Source: Cercospora beticola | Taxonomy: Eukaryota; Ascomycota; Dothideomycetes; Mycosphaerellales; Mycosphaerellaceae | Direction: 5' to 3' | Length of the DNA: 64,000 nt | Assembly: GCF_033473495.1 (NCBI RefSeq) | Contig: NC_088941.1 | Location: 2,914,001-2,978,000, forward strand | Part shown: piece by piece, positions 43,934 through 55,300 of the stretch | Layout: every line of letters starts with the position of its first letter | Position numbering within the stretch: the stretch's first letter is position 1 | Made by a program: the position numbers and the translations under genes | The notes under the pieces: generated by a model | What the model was told of the DNA's origin: nothing | The model's input: only the letters and a program-made list of their open reading frames with translations | Database searches by the model: none

Positions 43934-44989
43934 CTACAATCGTGCTCGAGCGCCCAGAGCTGCGGTTTCCTGGTTCGAGAGTGGCTCCACAAGATCCGCT
44001 TGTGCTTCTGGAAGATGTATTTGAGGGGGTCCAGGTTCCACTTCTGGTTCAGGCTCTGGCAATGCGTGCTGTTCTGGCAAATCAATATTCTCTCGGCGGC
44101 ACTTTTCTGCGCGTAGAGCGATTCGGGCCCGAAGTGTGGGATCTGCAGAAATTTCCCTTCGGTCGAGGTCAGAGAGAAATTTTACCGCAGTAGAGAGTGA
44201 AGTGTACGCGATCTGCTCGCTTCCCATATATCCAGGGATCTTCTGGTTCGAAATGCTTGCGAAAGAGGTTGGCCCTGACAAGAGATGAGCATCATCGCCA
44301 GTAAGGACCAGCGCTGCCAGTCCGTGGCCGTCTTCTTCTTGAATGATGTGTGGCCAGTAGAGCATCAGTATGGCCCGTACGGTCGGCATGAGTATGTCAT
44401 CCAGACGAGGTTGGAACCCAAATCTACGCCAACTGTTCTCTTGCCAAACGCGACATTCATCAGATTGGAACCAGTTGCAAAGGCTGATGTGGTCTTCTAC
44501 GAGGTCGTCGAGGTGATTCTCTGGATCATGATGTGGATAACGCGAAGCGCGATATTGACAGGGATGAAAGAACCACCTATTCTTGAGCATCAAGGTGGGA
44601 TGTGCCTCGTGCCAGACCTCAGCGATTGTTGAATATGCTGCTCTGGACTTGACTGTATGGTGCACTGCCATGTCATCTTCAAGCACGACGTACAGTAGAA
44701 TGCTTCTGTTGTGCACCTGTTTCAGAGTGAATTTTTGGCGCTGGTTGAACTGGCCATCATCAGGAGGGAATACAGTGCCTCTCTCTGCCAGAGCGTGAAA
44801 TTTAATTCGAGCTTTGATGTGAGCCTTTTCGCAGACTTCTCCTCCCTCGCCCTTGCAGGTGTGGTTGTGCTTTGGCGGTCTTTGACCAGGTATCCACGAC
44901 TGTCCGGCAATGTTGTGGCTAGATGTCTGCTTTGGCGCTGTGCTCCTGCCTCCAGCGGATGTGGCAATAGGTGCCGATGTCGACTCCAT
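43934..44989 (-). CDS. Unrecognised 351-residue protein
   Basis: A single exon begins MESTSAPIATSAGG at 44989. The central part (about 85-260) is rich in Trp, His and aromatic residues, for example NRWFFHPCQYRASRYPHHDPENHLDDLVEDHISLCNWF shortened here to its ends (NRWFFHPC, LCNWF) and YWPHIIQEEDGHGLAALVL. It looks like a folded helical domain. The tail is Pro/Glu-rich (PEPEPEVEPGPP). No signal peptide, membrane helix or known motif was found. Codon use resembles the neighbouring genes, so it is probably real. Function unknown. Confidence 0.65.
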   Translation of the reverse strand: MESTSAPIATSAGGRSTAPKQTSSHNIAGQSWIPGQRPPKHNHTCKGEGGEVCEKAHIKARIKFHALAERGTVFPPDDGQFNQRQKFTLKQVHNRSILLYVVLEDDMAVHHTVKSRAAYSTIAEVWHEAHPTLMLKNRWFFHPCQYRASRYPHHDPENHLDDLVEDHISLCNWFQSDECRVWQENSWRRFGFQPRLDDILMPTVRAILMLYWPHIIQEEDGHGLAALVLTGDDAHLLSGPTSFASISNQKIPGYMGSEQIAYTSLSTAVKFLSDLDRREISADPTLRARIALRAEKCRRENIDLPEQHALPEPEPEVEPGPPQIHLPEAQADLVEPLSNQETAALGARARL

Positions 44990-46181
44990 GGCTGGATGCG
45001 TAGGAAGATATCACTACTGCAGAACGACTGATGTGCGGAAGAAGATCGGATGCGCAGGATGAGGAAAAAGGTAGAAGCTTAGAAGAGAAAGAAGACGCGT
45101 AGTATCCAGACCCTCGCACGTGCCACTGCCCTCGCAACAAATTTTGGAACGCTACTGACTCACCTGAGCGAGCAACAAGCGACATATTGCAAATTGAAAG
45201 CAAATTGAAAGCAAATTGAAAGCCTTGTTAAACAATTTACACCTGTGACACAAGCCCATCGCGCGACAGCCAGTCTCTTTCGACACCGCCGCCCTGCTTG
45301 AGGCCACGTCCCAACCGATGGTAGGTTCTGGCAGCTGGTCTGGTAGATGTGAAAGGCCTGGTCGGCCCAGATTCGACTCACCGACCTGGAGATCTGACCC
45401 GCAAATCTTCGTGTTTGCGAGGCCGTATGGAATTGTCAAGAGCGCATGCGGTTCATAGTCCACGACAGAGATTCCGATGCGCGTTCTCAGTACGATAAAT
45501 CGTCAGAGCATCATCAAAGATGGACCTATTGTTGCAGTAACCATGATCATCCACGTCTGTACGACCTTGATCCACCTTTGGAGCCTCCACGATCTCAGAG
45601 ACCTACCTTATGTAAGCTATCGAGAAACGAGCTGTTCCTTGGCTCCCTCCCAACTACACTGCAATAGGCCGCTTCAGTGTTGTACACTACTCCGCGAGTG
45701 CTCCATCTTCATACTAGACGCCCTGGAAGTTTCTTCCTGAGCGGAGTGAAGCTTGAGACAGTGTGACGACACATCACGAGATTTTGCATCATTCGAGCTC
45801 CCCTAGTGATGGGATGACGACAAGAGTTCGGATCGATAGAAGGCTTGCAAGATAGCCCTCCTGTCCCGGCGAACGCGTCTCGCTGTCAGTCGCTTGAATC
45901 AGCCTCGGGCATTCCTGTGCCCAGGTTTCCGGAATGCCGCTCCATTTGGTCGATGACATTGGCACATGCCGGCATGTCGTTCTTGAGAGCATGGAGCCCG
46001 CAGTAGCTCTACTGCTGTCAGGAGCGCTCTTACCTTGCACTTCATTATCGTGCTGCTGTCGGCTCATACACCAAAGTACCACGCCATTCTGGGTCACCAG
46101 ATTGGGAATACAAACTCTGCCGTGCGGTGAAAGAGTGTCAGTTGAAGTGCAACGGCAAATTCAAACTCTAAGGAAGCTAGA
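44990..46181. other. Intergenic with a small 11-bp tandem repeat
   Basis: No gene is supported in about 1.2 kb. It contains the short tandem repeat listed separately and ends at a transposon-like inverted-repeat element. Confidence 0.4.
45189..45221. repeat. Three exact tandem copies of GCAAATTGAAA
   Basis: The 11-bp unit GCAAATTGAAA occurs three times without gaps. It lies about 200 bp upstream of the start codon of the unrecognised minus-strand gene, so it could be a promoter repeat or simple slippage. Confidence 0.9.
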
Positions 46182-46183
46182 TA

Positions 46184-46627
46184 TTCGAGCGACCTAAAGC
46201 TTCGGGCCAGCCTAAAAAGCCTCTAACAACGAAACGCAACGACAAACTAACCTCTTTGTCGCTCGAATCCTCGTCGTAACCCTGCCTTTCTTGTCGTCCT
46301 TTGCAACGCTATATAGGTCGACAAAGTTACTTTTGTAAATACTAACTCTATTACGTAACGCCGAGGCATCGGCCTTAGGCTGCCTTTTCGTCGTCGACTT
46401 CGAGAACTAGTATCGGAATAGCGATAGCGACATATACCTATACCGTATCCTACGTAAACAGAAGTATAGCTAATAGTCGAAGATAGTTCGTTACTTCGAA
46501 ACTTACTAGGGATTGCGCAAACTTAGTCTTAAAATCGCGCAGTTTGTTATGCTTAAAAGTGCAGTTTCTTGTCGTGTTTCTTATTTAAGGCGATTTTTGG
46601 CTGGCCCGAAGCTTTAGGTCGCTCGAA
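46184..46627. mobile_element. MITE-like element with 29-bp inverted repeats and TA duplication
   Basis: The left end begins TTCGAGCGACCTAAAGCTTC and the right end is its exact reverse complement. The match is perfect for 29 bp and continues imperfectly. TA flanks both ends (46182-46183 and 46628-46629), the target duplication of Tc1/mariner/pogo elements. The 444-bp body holds no transposase frame, so it is non-autonomous. The interior has mixed composition and is not heavily RIP-mutated. It lies 218 bp from the terpene synthase stop codon. Confidence 0.88.
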
Positions 46628-46845
46628 TATGTCTCCGGTCCGATGGACTGCAGGTCAGCGTGCCCTTGTGCCTTTGCCTGTTGGAACTTCATTTGGCCAC
46701 TTCCAAAAGAGCTTTGGTCTCGAGCATGTGCTTCGAGACAACGCAGTCGCGTATTTGCCTTTTCCGTCAGCCTTCGTTGATGTAGTGACATTTCACGATG
46801 CAGGCAGTCTTTCCAGTATTTTTATCACCCATCGCCTATGGCCTG

Positions 46846-48282
46846 CTACGTTATTGTATGGACGCCTGTTTCTTGCTTCTTGTTGTTCCTTATCGCTCTG
46901 AATTTGGTCATCACCTTTGCCGTGCGCTCAGTGGCACCCACAACGATGTCTGAGATGAGTCTATGCTTCGGCTGATATCGATTTGTACGTTTCGCCCACT
47001 TGAAGTGCGTGAGTGTAAATGCTAGTAATGAGTCCACGTATACTGTAGCCGCATGCGAGCAATAAGATGCCTTTACACTTGCCCACAGAGTCATCGCCTC
47101 TTGCACCGCAGTGTTGTGCATGGCCACAGCTAAGGATCGCGCTGTCTGTACGCGTTCGTCGCCATTTTTAAGGTTGCTGCCATGATCGGCGAGCAGTAAG
47201 ATGACATTCATCATCTCGTTGTTCTCCAAGTCTTTGGGTAGTCCAACGATGTCGTTCTGTAGCCCGATGATGCGATTGACGTAGCCACGAAATTGTACGT
47301 GGTGTTGCGAGGTCCAGAAAGCAGAAGTGTCGATATTGTTGATGTCGTAGTCCTGAGGACTTTCATCTGTCACATTGCACGGCACACGCTGGCCGAGGTC
47401 TTGAAACTCTTTGCGATCATGGTCCAGTAGACCTGTCTCCAGAATCGTGAAGAATGGTGAGATTCCGATCGTTCGGACTCTGAGACTGAGATACTCTGCG
47501 GTGGAAGGAGCCACGAGGCTGTCGCGGATCTCAGACTCCAGACTCAATGCGTCCAATACGTCGATGATGTCGGAGAGAACTCTAGATAGAGCGTGCCCAG
47601 GCAAGTGCGATTGGCACTGTTCGATAAGACTCTGCGAGAGAGCGATGATCCGGTCACGGCTAGGGTCTTGAGACTCGCTAGTGCACACATTGATCTTTGC
47701 CGCAGCATGAACCGGCGCCGCCGTGTCATGGTTGTACTCTTCCTGGTCTGGACTAGCGTCTCGCAGCATCGAGATCGAACATGCCAGTATCGCTCTCGTC
47801 CTTTCACTGTCCAGTCGCTCGATCTCGTCATCAATATTGCAGAGCACATGAAACCATGCTGTCATAGCCAGGAGAGCACCTCGATTGTCCCTAACAACAG
47901 GGAAAGATTTTCGGACTGCCAAAACCTCTATCAGCGCTCTCTTCCATGTCCATCTTGGATTCTTCAGAGAACCGGTAATTCTGAAAGTGCGGTAGTGAAA
48001 ATGAACCAGTCGACAGATGTCGAGCGGAGCTCTCGCCACCGGTACCTGGGTGGCGCTGCGTGCCGCGGTTTGAGAAGGTAGCAGCAAATTATACTCAGGC
48101 TCGATCGTCAGGTATTTCGAGTCTGGACGATCTAGATCGCGCTTCGTAATTGCCACAGGCGCGAATTCATGGTCCGCTGAAAGCTCGTCGGAGCAACAGG
48201 TCGACAGATCAGAGTGCTGATACTCTTGTCTGCTTTGACATTGACCGCGAACTGAATCCGACTCGTTGGAGTAAGTTGACAT
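46846..48282 (-). CDS. Class I terpene synthase (sesqui-/diterpene cyclase-like)
   Basis: A single exon encodes 478 residues, longer than the usual 330-400 because of a roughly 80-residue N-terminal extension without features. Metal-binding motif 1 is IDDEIERL (Asp151, Asp152, Glu155). The diphosphate-sensor region is YLSLRVRTIG (Arg268). The second metal motif is NDIVGLPKD (Asn343, Asp344, Gly347, Asp351), where the usual Ser and Glu are Gly and Asp. A basic RY pair ends the fold (WAKRTNRY). Such enzymes ionise a prenyl diphosphate with Mg2+ and cyclise the cation. The variant second motif makes substrate or even activity uncertain. No P450 gene is seen beside it. Confidence 0.82.
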   Translation of the reverse strand: MSTYSNESDSVRGQCQSRQEYQHSDLSTCCSDELSADHEFAPVAITKRDLDRPDSKYLTIEPEYNLLLPSQTAARSATQVPVARAPLDICRLVHFHYRTFRITGSLKNPRWTWKRALIEVLAVRKSFPVVRDNRGALLAMTAWFHVLCNIDDEIERLDSERTRAILACSISMLRDASPDQEEYNHDTAAPVHAAAKINVCTSESQDPSRDRIIALSQSLIEQCQSHLPGHALSRVLSDIIDVLDALSLESEIRDSLVAPSTAEYLSLRVRTIGISPFFTILETGLLDHDRKEFQDLGQRVPCNVTDESPQDYDINNIDTSAFWTSQHHVQFRGYVNRIIGLQNDIVGLPKDLENNEMMNVILLLADHGSNLKNGDERVQTARSLAVAMHNTAVQEAMTLWASVKASYCSHAATVYVDSLLAFTLTHFKWAKRTNRYQPKHRLISDIVVGATERTAKVMTKFRAIRNNKKQETGVHTIT

Positions 48283-49570
48283 GTTCAGAGAATGATAAAT
48301 CTTTTGAAGTTCGCTGTCGAGATTCCACTGGTGAGGGATCCAGCTCGAGAAGGATGCGTACAGTGACCTAGGGCAAAGAGATGATATGTGCCAAATAGTG
48401 CTGAGCTCATCGGTTACAGTCGATCGTTGGGACTTTTCTCACATGACACAAGGCGAGGGAAGTGCTAAATCGGGCAGCCATAAATCTGTGCAGGTAAGAC
48501 TGTTGCCGGCTCGAGGGCCAGGGCATATGAGTTCCTCGTTCCAACACATGGTCAGCTGAGTCTGCGAGTTCAGAAGCACAGTCGCACAGCTGCCTCATTT
48601 TGGAGAATGAACTGGAATGAACCTGTTCGTTTGACCCCAGAGCTGTCTCGAAAGGTCTGGACCCGAACTGTTCCGTCCCAAAGGATACCACGACAAGCTC
48701 GTGTCAGAAGTATAGATCAGCCTGCCTTCGAACCTACGATGCGGAAGACAGGATTGTGATCGCACATGTTGTTACGAGCCTTGACTAGGTGCATTTCGGC
48801 ATGTACATTTTCTTGACGCAAAGCTGAGCTCAGTTGTTCACTCATGCAGGCGTCGAGACTGAGGAATCGTATTCACCCATGCGATGCAACCAAATCGGGC
48901 TGGTGTCACATTTAACGGATCCTTCATCATGACTTCGACTCCTGGCTTAGTTGAAGTTTGACCCTCAAATGTACTTAGCGCTTACGAAGAGGATGTTGTT
49001 ATCACCTGAAACCTGGTATACGGCTCACAGTGCCGAGACACAAGACCGTAAAAATAGTCTCGACTGACATGGTTGCCCCTCCCTTCAATGATGCGACTTC
49101 TTGTCACCGCAGATCGTGCTATTAGGGCAGAGACTGAAATGCTGGGTGCGTATGGCAAACGTGTGAAGATGAAGTAACAAAATGATTACTCACCTAATAA
49201 GCTACTCCAAGCACATCTGCCATGCCCACCCCTGCTCGAGGCACAATCGCGTCTCGGCATTCACCAACGACAAGAACGTGCGCTTGCTGATGAAACGCCA
49301 CATTCACTCCTGGGGTAGGACAGCTGATAAAGCTTGGCCATGTCATCAGGGATGGCCGGCAGACATGGTTGTTCTTCTCACAGGCTGAAGATCAGTTCGA
49401 CCACTCGAGTACTATAATTAGACTGTTAGTCTTGGCCCAACAACTAAAATTCGTTTGACGCATGCCTTTCACATTTCAGCTGACTGAACAAATTACCAAT
49501 TCTGGCCAGACAGCAGACACTCCGACAATAACGAAGCTCCCGACGAGGCTGCCTTCTCGCTCTGAACAAG
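48283..49570. other. Divergent intergenic region
   Basis: About 1.29 kb separates the terpene synthase start from the plus-strand membrane protein. No gene, RNA or repeat is supported. Confidence 0.4.
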
Positions 49571-50590
49571 ATGGGGAACGCAATCTCGACGATGAATCGT
49601 AAGTAGCAATACGACAACCTTCACTTGCGTTAACCAGCTGACTCAGAATCGTACATCAGACATTGCGATAACAGATCCAGAATATCCACGGCTATTTCCT
49701 CCTGTCCTACAGACGCCGAACAAGTACTTGCTTCAAGGTGGTCCTCTGGCACTCTTTAACTCATATTTTGTGATCTCCTTCCAAGGTCTCTTCCAGCAGC
49801 TCTTATTCTGGGGACTCTTCTCGGGTCTTGTGGGATTTTCGACAACACGTATGATGGATCTTCATTACTTGTGCATCACGTTCGCGATCACATTTCTGTT
49901 GCTCTCAGTACATTTCCTTTCGGACATTGATTTGAACTCGAGCAAGTTGATCTTTTTCACACAACATGTCGCCATTGAGTTCCTGATCGGGATCAGGGTT
50001 CTCGCACCGCCTAGAATTATTCGCAAATGGACTGGTGTGATCTTCTTCTTGGTCTGGCTGGCAGTAGTGAGCTCGACGGCCGTGATCGTCAGTAACCATG
50101 CTGTGTACTACGCAATCGTGATGGCCAGCCTGTCCGACGGCCTCATGGCCATTACAGGAGTCGTGCTGCTTCTACGAAAGTTCACAGTACGGGGCCGTAC
50201 GAGCGTTCAACATAGTCGCAGGTTGACTGCGGAAGCCATATCTGGCCTCGGGCTTCTGTGTCATGGTACGTATTGATCCCATTGCTGCGAGAGTCCTGCA
50301 CTAAGTCCGTGTTAGGACTTTCGGCTTTGCCAAACACAGTCATCGTCGTGTTAATCCTGAACTATCAAGACCCGGCATCTTATTTTGGCATGGTTTGGAC
50401 AGGAATATCTCTGACGGGTCTGCTAGCCGCGGGCTTACAGTTGCCCGTTGCTGGTTTGTTCTTTAGCGATATCAGGTGCTGCTGCGGTCGGCGGCGGAAC
50501 GTCTCGCCTAGACAAATAGATTGGGAAGAGTCGATGGAACACGACCCTAAGGTAGAAGCGGAAGAGAGTCGAACCTTTGAAAGGAAATGA
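49571..50590 (+). CDS. Seven-helix membrane protein of unknown family (302 aa)
   Basis: Three exons were modelled: 49571-49598, 49660-50265 and 50316-50590. Introns of 61 nt (gtaagt...tcag) and 50 nt (gtacgt...ttag) keep phase. Seven hydrophobic helices can be counted between about residue 35 and 275: FVISFQGLFQQLLFWGLF, LCITFAITFLLLSVHFL, HVAIEFLIGIRVL, GVIFFLVWLAVVSS, YYAIVMASLSDGLMAIT, the segment spanning the second intron, and WTGISLTGLLAAGLQL. A cysteine-rich basic stretch (RCCCGRRR) follows the last helix, and the acidic tail is probably cytosolic. There is no receptor or transporter signature. The very short first exon is the least certain part. Confidence 0.65.
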
Positions 50591-52300
50591 GGTCTTAGTT
50601 CTAGCTACTTAATACTAGAGCCGATAATCGATACGTATAGCTCCTACGCTAGGTAGTAACTAGCCTATAATATATTTCGAAAAAGAACTAGCTATTAGGA
50701 TATTAGTAGTAGAAGACTAGTAACGCTATAAATCGATTCCTCTATATATTTAGGTTACTCTAGTATACTATAGTAGTATAAAGATAAGCGATCTTACTCT
50801 CGTTAGGCTTAACGAGATATCTTAAATACCGAGATATAAAGTTATAGTCTTAGTAACTAGTTCCCTTCTTCTATATATAAGAACTTTAAGATCTAATTAT
50901 AAGATCGATATTAACTCTTACTTAGCGCTCTATTAATTCTATAAATTTAGCGCGATCGCCGTCTAGTAATAGCTTATTATATACTATAAGAGTTAGCTAT
51001 AGTATATAAGATTCGGTTAAAGCTATATATAAATATAAAGCGAAGATAGGCGAGCGAATTCGATAATCCTTATCTATATATACTATAATTATAACTATAG
51101 AACTTCCTAATACGCCGACTTAGCGTTATATTAGATCTATTAGGATATATAAATACTATCGATAGTATCTCGTTATCTAGTTTCTACTCTTATATAAGTT
51201 CTTCTAATCTTTCTTATACTTTTCGTTACTACTATAGTTCTAGATATAATAGATTTCCTACTATAGTCCTATCTTACTCTAGTAATATAGTTAGATCTAA
51301 ATAATATAGTTCTTATATTCCTTTACTTATATTAGTATACTAGGTAAGTAAAAGATATAGATCCTATAATATAATATAATCGTAATACTCCTTACTAGGT
51401 TTAGGCTATTATATTATTAGTATAGAGTACGCTATCTAGCTTTCGTCTTATATATAATAGTATAATATATACTATCTAAGTATAATTTATTATAAAAGTA
51501 ATTATCGTAGTAAGTATTCCTATTCTTAGATCTAGTATAATTAGTATTAGTAGAGTACTACCTCGAAGTAATTAATTAGTTAGCTATATTATATAAGAAA
51601 TACTCTTTAGTTAAGCTAGAGAGTATATTATAGTATTATTTCTTTTAAGCTAATCTATACTTTATCGGATAAGTAATATTCTAAGATTCTAGCCTATTTC
51701 TTTCTTAGTAAAGCCTTAATTAGCTAAAGTAGTTTCTAGAAAAGAAGTCGAGATAAGAATAAATAAGAGCTATATTATAGTAGAAATATAATTAATAAAT
51801 AACTATAAGTAAGTAAGTAAGAGAAAGTAAGCTAAAGATTAGTAATCGAGAAGAAAATATATTAGTTATACTTATAGTTAATAATTTCCTAGTTATAGAG
51901 TATATTACTAATTATACTAGTACTCTATCTAACTATAATAGTTTATAGAAGTAAGAAGTATCTAGTAGTAGAATAGAAGATTAGCTATTAAGAAGCTAAA
52001 ATCCGATATAGTCTATAGTATATATAGTCTCTCTACTCTATATAGATTCTACTATAGATCTATAGTCTAAGTTATATAGAACTAGATTCGAGTAAGAATA
52101 CTATATAATATATTATTAAGTAGCTTAGTAGATTAATAGATAGCTCTTATAGTTCTTCTTTCTTACTCTTTAAATATAGAGAAATATAGATAGATAGATA
52201 ATTCTTATATACCGGTCTACCTCTTTTAACTAGAGTAAGTAGTACGCTCTATAGTTTTCGGTTAAGGAAAAAGCCTTCGAAAAACTCTCGTATATTCTTT
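50591..52300. repeat. RIP-like TA-rich DNA, element not identifiable
   Basis: Composition changes abruptly right after the stop codon at 50588-50590. The sequence is dominated by TA, TAG and CTA words and has almost no CpA or TpG. No long open frame exists in any direction. It is presumably degraded transposon sequence, but I could not read a protein domain in this part. Confidence 0.6.
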
Positions 52301-55300
52301 TATTTATAGCCTATATAGCCGCTTCCTTCGCCTCTATTTTCCTTCGGATAATACTAGGTATCTAGTAAGTCCTTCTCTTACTAGGCTCTATTCTTCCTTT
52401 TCTCTCTTCTCTTTTCCTTCTATATTTCTTCTCTTATAAGTAAGAATTAGTCTAGGACCTCTTCTTAGATAAGCTACTTTACTATTATATATAGCTCTCT
52501 CTTTATATTAGCTAGATTCTTCTAGTTTATAGATACTCCTATCTAGAATAGCTAGTATCTTCTCTTATTCTATTTTAGGTAGAATATATATATATATTTT
52601 AGTATCTTATAACTCTATCTATATTTATAGTCTAGTATAAAACCTAGGACTCTTCTTCTAGTAAAATATTACTTTATTCTAATATACTCTATCCTTAAGA
52701 GTATAACTATTATACTCTCTAGTCTAGTAAGTCCTTTATATAGAGTTAGTCTAATAGTAGAGGAGGTAGTAGTTTTCTATACTAGTAGTTATTCCTCTTC
52801 TACTCTTACTTTTCTTTCTTCTTTATTTCTTTTCTATTTTCTATCCTACTAGTATTTAGCTTACTATACCTTACTATCTAGATATATTTATATTATTATT
52901 TCTTAGCCTTATACTATCTAGAGAATTTCCTTCTATCTAGTTTAGGTTAGTAGTATAGGTTACCTAGCTCTCTTTTCTACTTATACTTATCTTTTAATCT
53001 CTCTATACCTATCTTTAATATACTAGTATATAGGTTAGGTATCTTACTTTTTAAATACTTATCTAGCTAGGTTCTAAGTATATAAATAGAGAGGAGTAAT
53101 ATATACTTCTCTCTCTAGAACTATAGTTATAACTAACTTATATACTCCTATAATATTCCTTAGAGCCTCTCTCTAGATCTTCTTAATAGATTTAGTAAAG
53201 TTCCTATAGTAGCCTTATATACTCTCTAGGTTAGACTAGACTTAGTAGCTAAAGGTAATAGCTAGTCTTACTACTACTATATAGAGGTACTTTACTTTTT
53301 AGAAGGATACTCTCTATATAGACTTATATAGTCTCCGAAGTAATTATATTTAGTAGGCTCCCTTTTCTACTACTTATTTAATATATAGGCTCTATTTAAG
53401 TTTAGTATCTACCTATACTCCGAGGAGTCTAAGTAATAGTAGTAGTTCTCTATTAAATCTCTAGATTTAGACTATAGCTTTAAGGTTATACTTCCTACTT
53501 CTAGTAAAGTAGATTAGCTAATATTTCTATAGTATAAATTCTACTCTATATCTTCTTACCTATTCTTTATATTTCTAGTAGGCCTTCTTAAGTTACCTAT
53601 AGTTATCCTCTATTAATATACTATATATAAGGATATTAGAGTTATCTATAAACTCTATTACTAAAGTAGTCTCTTTATAGAGTATTAGAAGTAGAGTAGA
53701 AGTAAAGAAAAGAAAGAGGATTAGAGATAGAGTAGAGCCTTAGAGAATTCCTATATTTTAGAGCCTTAGTTAGTCTATAAAGTCTCTAAGCCTTAGGTAG
53801 GTAGTCCTATCTTAGAGGAATAATTAGATAAATCTAATAGTATAGTCTAGAAAGCCTTTTATTCTAATATTATAAAGTAGCCTCTAGTAGGAGACCTTAT
53901 TAAATACCTCTAAGATATCGAGGTAGAGTATAGATACTATAGCTCCTAGCTTAGTTTCCTAGATAGTTTTTACTTACTTAGTAATAAGGTCTAATACTAA
54001 GGTAGTAGACCTACTAGGCCTAGTATCTATTTATTCTTCTAGAAGAAGCTTCCTTTCTTTAGTCTTCTTAGATATCCTCTTAGTAACTATAGCTTCTAGG
54101 ACCTTTACTATTATATTAAGTAGAGTAATAGGCCTATATACTCCTAGCTTTAAGTAGTCTAGCTTCTATAGTTTCCTAAGTACTACTATTATAGAGTACT
54201 TAAAGGCTTTAGAGTAGTATACTATTCTTAGGTATATAGTAAAGAGTTTAGCTAGAATTAGAGAAAGTTATTCTCTATACTCTTTTAGTAAGAGGTTTAG
54301 TATTTAGTTAGGTCCTAGGGCCTTATTACTAGGTAGTTTCCTAAGGACTCCTTCTACTTTCTTTAGTTAAACTCTAACCTCTATCTAGAATTAGAGTAGT
54401 AGTTAAGTATATTAGATATTACTTAAATCTACCTCTCTTAGGTCTAGGAAGAAGTATCTTACTAGGATTATAGCCTTCCTTTTATTTATATTTCTATTAT
54501 ATTCTATATCGGCTAGGCTTAGGAAGTATAGTAGCTAGTACTCTTAGTTAGCTTTCTTTCTAGCCTATTTAGCTATTTTCTAGATTTTCTTAGAGTCCTC
54601 TATAACTTCTTTTATTAGTCTCCTCTAAGCTAGGTTCTACTCTCTCCTTATAGCCTTACTTCTTATATATAATACCTTAAGGTATAGCTTATAGCTCTAT
54701 TCTATCTTATAGTTCTTCTATTCTTTTCTTCTCTTTCTTACTAGCTTTATAGCGTCCTTATATTCCTAGGTCTATACTATCTTTATATAGCTTAATAGTC
54801 TAGCTATTAGAACTATTTTCTCTATAATTCTCTAGATAGAGAATTATATTCTATAGGCTAGTATATCTAGGTATTCCTTTATATTAAGTAGAAGTTAGTT
54901 AAGTTAGTTAGTATCTTAGGCTATAAGGTCCTAGATTCTATTCTAGTTAGTAGCTTTCTACTACTTTCTCTAGCTTCTTCCTTTTAGCTCTTAGAAGTTA
55001 ATATAGAAAGTTATTCTAAGAGGGATATAGTTAGAGCTATATATCTCTTCTAGAAGAGCTTTATATTCTTAGATTAAGTTTTAGAGAGAGAGGCTAATAA
55101 AGACTAGGTCTAGTATTTAGTAGCTAGCTATATATCTTTCCTATATAATTATCTCTAGCTCTAGAGCTAGCTATAGTTAGGCCTCTATAATTGTTTTAAT
55201 AAGCTTATCTACTATAGTATATTAGGTTTAGGTTATATTTTCTCTCTATTTTAAGTAGTAGAGGTTAAAGTCTTCTACTACTATATAGCTTACTTTTATA

